A stretch of DNA of 64,000 nucleotides from Flavobacterium sp. ALD4 (GTDB lineage: Bacteria > Bacteroidota > Bacteroidia > Flavobacteriales > Flavobacteriaceae): positions 992,001-1,056,000 of the forward strand of contig NZ_PJBJ01000030.1 of NCBI RefSeq assembly GCF_002836475.1, given 5' to 3'. Numbering within the stretch: the stretch's first letter is position 1; every line of letters begins with the position of its first letter. Positions 62,901-64,000 of the stretch are shown here, piece by piece. The notes under the pieces were generated by a model. The model saw only the letters and a program-made list of their open reading frames with translations, did no database searches and was not told the origin of the DNA. The position numbers and the translations under genes are program-made.

Positions 62901-64000
62901 GGTAGAGGTGAACTAGCAAAAGACTTAGCCAGATTTAAACATGCCGCAGTAAATTCAGCTTGGGATATTAAGCCTAAAGGGAATTCATATGAATTTACAA
63001 ATGGCCACTATTTAGCATTAGACAATACAGGCTTTGTACAGTTGACAAATGAAATGGATGCTACTATCTCTTTTTGGATGAAAACAGGAGTTTCTCAAGA
63101 AGCAACCTTGTTTTCAAATGGTAAAAGTGATGGATCTGATATTGTTCAATCAAATGGGTTGACAAATAAATGGGCAATTAATATAACAAGTTCAGGAAAT
63201 TTAACATTAGATAGTGAAGGGAGCTCTTATTTATTAACGAGCCAATCTGTTGCAGATGACAATTGGCACCATGTAACCTTATTGTTTAACCGTATTGGAT
63301 CTTTGAGAACCTATGTTGATGCTGCACCAGTTTCTTCAAATTTAATGACAGATATTGGTGGTTTTTCAGGAAATAATATATGGTTAGGAGCAAGAGGATC
63401 AAAGGATCTAGCAGGTAATGAAACAGTTGATCGTGAATTCACCGGTAAAATAGACGAATTCCGTTTATGGAATACTTTAAGAAATGTGGAGCAAATAAGC
63501 AGAGATCGATTCAATGAAGTTGATATTGAAAGTATTGGGTTGGTATTATATGCAAGAATGAACGAGCCTGATCCTTCAAATGGAAATGGACCAAGTTATT
63601 ATCATGCGTATAGCAATCAAGCAGTAATTTCAAGTAATGCTGTTTTAAACAATGGAACTGTGAATTACTCAGATGATGTTCCTGCAATTAAACCAGAAAG
63701 AAATTTAATAAAATTCCAAGTGAATCATGTGATTAATGAGGATGAAATGATTTTAGAACCTGTAGTTTCGGATTGGGCTTCGTTAGAAGGACAAGTATTG
63801 GATATTACAGTGCATAGAATGTTTGACAATGCCAATAATATGCAGCAATCTCCAATAACTTGGACAGCTTATGTAAAGCGTAATGAAGTAAGTTGGTTTG
63901 CAGAAGGTTATAATGAAATTGTAGATATTGTAAAAAAGAGTGGTGAAGAGAAATCATTTGAAATTACAGTACTGAACAAAGGTGGAAAAGGACAACCGTT
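56982..64000 (+). CDS. Giant secreted LamG-domain protein, 3' end outside window
   Basis: An uninterrupted frame from ATG 56982 to the window end, at least 2339 residues. A signal peptide (MKKIIITLGLWFLVTGLWAQ) comes first. LamG/concanavalin-type domains lie at about 227-437 (ILDEMRVWRIALDTV), 1807-1985 (GDITLEFWMNN, IHDLRLWNKTI) and 2003-2193 (ATISFWMKTG, KIDEFRLWNTL). Carboxypeptidase-regulatory-like beta domains lie near 487-560 and 630-690 (GYFDVSVPIGNHYITLKKDGH), and a charged helical stretch near 1167-1313 interrupts the beta-rich chain. It is probably a large adhesin or matrix protein, perhaps exported by type IX secretion; its C terminus is not visible. It forms an operon with the collar gene. 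Confidence 0.9.
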   Translation, partial: MKKIIITLGLWFLVTGLWAQNDTGAKVVTVSQAIQKTASDGKKYSIQVGAPYLGQNFNSERNTNPLDIRFPWDVLYLYPTFTDREGSFEVSKGYFGDKVLISWSLRSNSDLITTLKLYRREYSDTPLPWSNEDDFLKNISKTDSEYEDKYVEGGVLYEYKLFAEGVNNTEELYANYITGIGFRNPTAIVTGNVSFNGGSPVKDVVIRASSDGAATNFGSALEIPSEGQVEIKGITKNITTEATFQAWLKPEAAYTDDTGDAIRLFKLESLGDSKSIDVKVKLFATSNILEVNIGGSIYKLHNYYPSGTLNDRGDEKLDAVSKFNTKFVHFSVIMRDGQVPSLFINGRKISTYFRNDTHAKLVNVDANYITPYFEIELPTQTNSLTLSDPNYKWDNVYLGGENAAILDEMRVWRIALDTVKIRTDYTRYISGNNDNLISYLSANENVGEFAYDFSRNGFIYNKNNGKLVATTWLTGTGNTPSSDQLGVLGVTDKNGNYQITSIPYSGTGESFNITPLYGQHQFEPGQQLVFLGQGSEVVNKIDFIDKSSFSFKGKVLFDSRGVFKPLAELEGQIEGDNVISDPGIKDEGYNYYEIGSEKYPKGKYWLNDNGTPYDGVDDALKDDDYLELYADIASEGVNIYIDGNIVLGENNIPVVSDEQGYFDVSVPIGNHYITLKKDGHTFVYNSRFPAETGTFKEFFEDSNEQVIFIDDTRVTVVGRVVGGSVEAAKVIGFGENGLFEKTITDTNGDPKTITISSKNNIGVADITLGYKAGGAAVIPSTKVYFPTTNSESGEYRVALLPLDYELLPNDIIISNNLANISILDGAEPFNFSEAVDVTTPKFEYDDGTFETGTPYHYAKSFTYRSTPVLKVVEQTSDKTVEIDGIKISTGGFDFPVYSQFKEYKVVLNRFERYTNYDDNSEVEDLVPVIDGELLANNNLALADSETIEVDPNDGSILTYTFKGGLPANSYPFTKESTLRYRINSDDYPVENYKDTGIILGGESDGTRTFTTEAPDIPDIILRDPPGSNSFASIEKGTSFTFTTESSFAATEGGESKLKVALGATFEIGGGLTGPVVKSKVSNNLEVGIGVSGSSKDGKSLTKTYTFSQTISTSDDPDYVGADGDLYIGNSKNQSYGSFNDIQASTVSTASFDGGAAYSLENDLGETIYLSKQKAVYFVEEPSETFFVFSQKHILTTLIPEYELFINNLENSITAEDGLPYPRDIDGYEEQIRLWKKVILDNEKSKYLAKNEREKYKATLANVISNFNREITSAINNSDDPLGESNLRAKLAESNKINNLLDQYFDDNISFDAGVAEFTRSVETSVISETSTEYNLTLDEEFTLEIGFSINDAGFLNETKGYFQQDINTSLTEEEQTTANISYTLKDNDPANLLSVDVVNSFDGNGPIFITQGGRTSCPYEGPEESKFFTEAKFAAFFAGYFDVQSRIDANQKEILELPTPTNLLLKRTLVAERTLLELDFSKDVDCCTDLAKAQLSFATQSVENILLTIEGPNDISNIPEGQNAEFVLKLENLSDIYSSNSDYNYFDLVVENTSNPLNAIINIGANGNSVYVPYGEPTYFTLTVGKSVSDEFDYEDIIVYLSSKCDPVHVYSEVEVSAHFIPACSEVTVNAPLDNWTYNRDEAYNLDGSTKPLMVNMIGFNTAFESFKKIDLEYRLATSPNWTRLHSYYGSQAFYDDAVVNAESEISLISSSSLSYSFDIAGLNLLDGDYEIRARSSCTNDTEFISEVITGRIDLHAPQKFGTPLPIDGILGAGEDLRVSFNENIFYNQAVSTIEIKGQTNQLPINHNVSLHFEGATNTTVINSPKITAGDITLEFWMNNATIAGNATIIKQEGGLNIGLNNGELFFTLGGITVQGGIANDGLFHHYTFTHKNSTGEISMYQDDVEIAGITANPSLNFTNNNPLIIGGGDFIGNIHDLRLWNKTISLENAYAKMYDKLIGNEANLIGYWPMDEGRGELAKDLARFKHAAVNSAWDIKPKGNSYEFTNGHYLALDNTGFVQLTNEMDATISFWMKTGVSQEATLFSNGKSDGSDIVQSNGLTNKWAINITSSGNLTLDSEGSSYLLTSQSVADDNWHHVTLLFNRIGSLRTYVDAAPVSSNLMTDIGGFSGNNIWLGARGSKDLAGNETVDREFTGKIDEFRLWNTLRNVEQISRDRFNEVDIESIGLVLYARMNEPDPSNGNGPSYYHAYSNQAVISSNAVLNNGTVNYSDDVPAIKPERNLIKFQVNHVINEDEMILEPVVSDWASLEGQVLDITVHRMFDNANNMQQSPITWTAYVKRNEVSWFAEGYNEIVDIVKKSGEEKSFEITVLNKGGKGQP

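Overview
This window is chromosomal DNA from a member of the Bacteroidota, most likely a Flavobacterium or close relative. The DNA is AT-rich and genes lack Shine-Dalgarno sequences. Many genes carry a TAnnTTTG -7 element; the atpD promoter has the full form, TTG, 19 bases, then TATCTTTG. The gene content is also typical: M13 peptidases, TonB-dependent receptor, panD-panC-starch synthase fragment-DUF4270-glmS, a separate atpD-atpC pair, DUF4286, and OmpA proteins with TSP3 repeats. No tRNA, rRNA, CRISPR array or insertion sequence was recognised.

Layout. 1-4340: two tandem M13 metallopeptidase paralogues, the first cut by the window edge, each with nearly the same terminator. 4374-10542: minus-strand genes for a drug/metabolite exporter, an SDR-like protein, a membrane M28 peptidase, a zinc-ribbon protein and a GNAT-nitrilase fusion. 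10734-18760: a short ssb, then a minus-strand run with a histone-deacetylase-like hydrolase, a CAT-like acetyltransferase, a major OmpA porin, a HAD phosphatase, a second EamA transporter and metG. 19095-28876: plus-strand housekeeping block (small basic protein, DMP19-like protein, serS, TPR protein, DUF4286, rsmA, mgtE, proC, 2-hydroxyacid dehydrogenase, TM2 protein). 28991-36690: a two-domain acyltransferase resembling OlsF, xth, an OmpA lipoprotein, an aldo/keto reductase, an AsmA-like/GT51 fusion and an eRF1-like protein. 37761-46048: radA coupled to an esterase-like protein that lacks its nucleophile, panD, panC, then the starch-synthase fragment, DUF4270 lipoprotein and glmS. 46347-52799: TonB receptor with a GDSL-type lipoprotein, then atpD-atpC. 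52900-64000: a two-component pair (TPR histidine kinase, NarL-type regulator), a 32-base palindrome, a secreted phage-tail-collar-like protein and a giant LamG protein that runs off the window (at least 2339 residues).

The most unusual region is the last 11 kb. It looks like a self-contained locus encoding a regulated cell-surface structure: sensor and regulator directly precede a fibre-like collar protein and a giant multidomain secreted protein. Intergenic regions also hold several flavobacterial-style hairpin repeat families (18810, 37622; 19953 and 20062, with a partial copy at 23845; 16635; 21576; 52452), some of which probably act as terminators.
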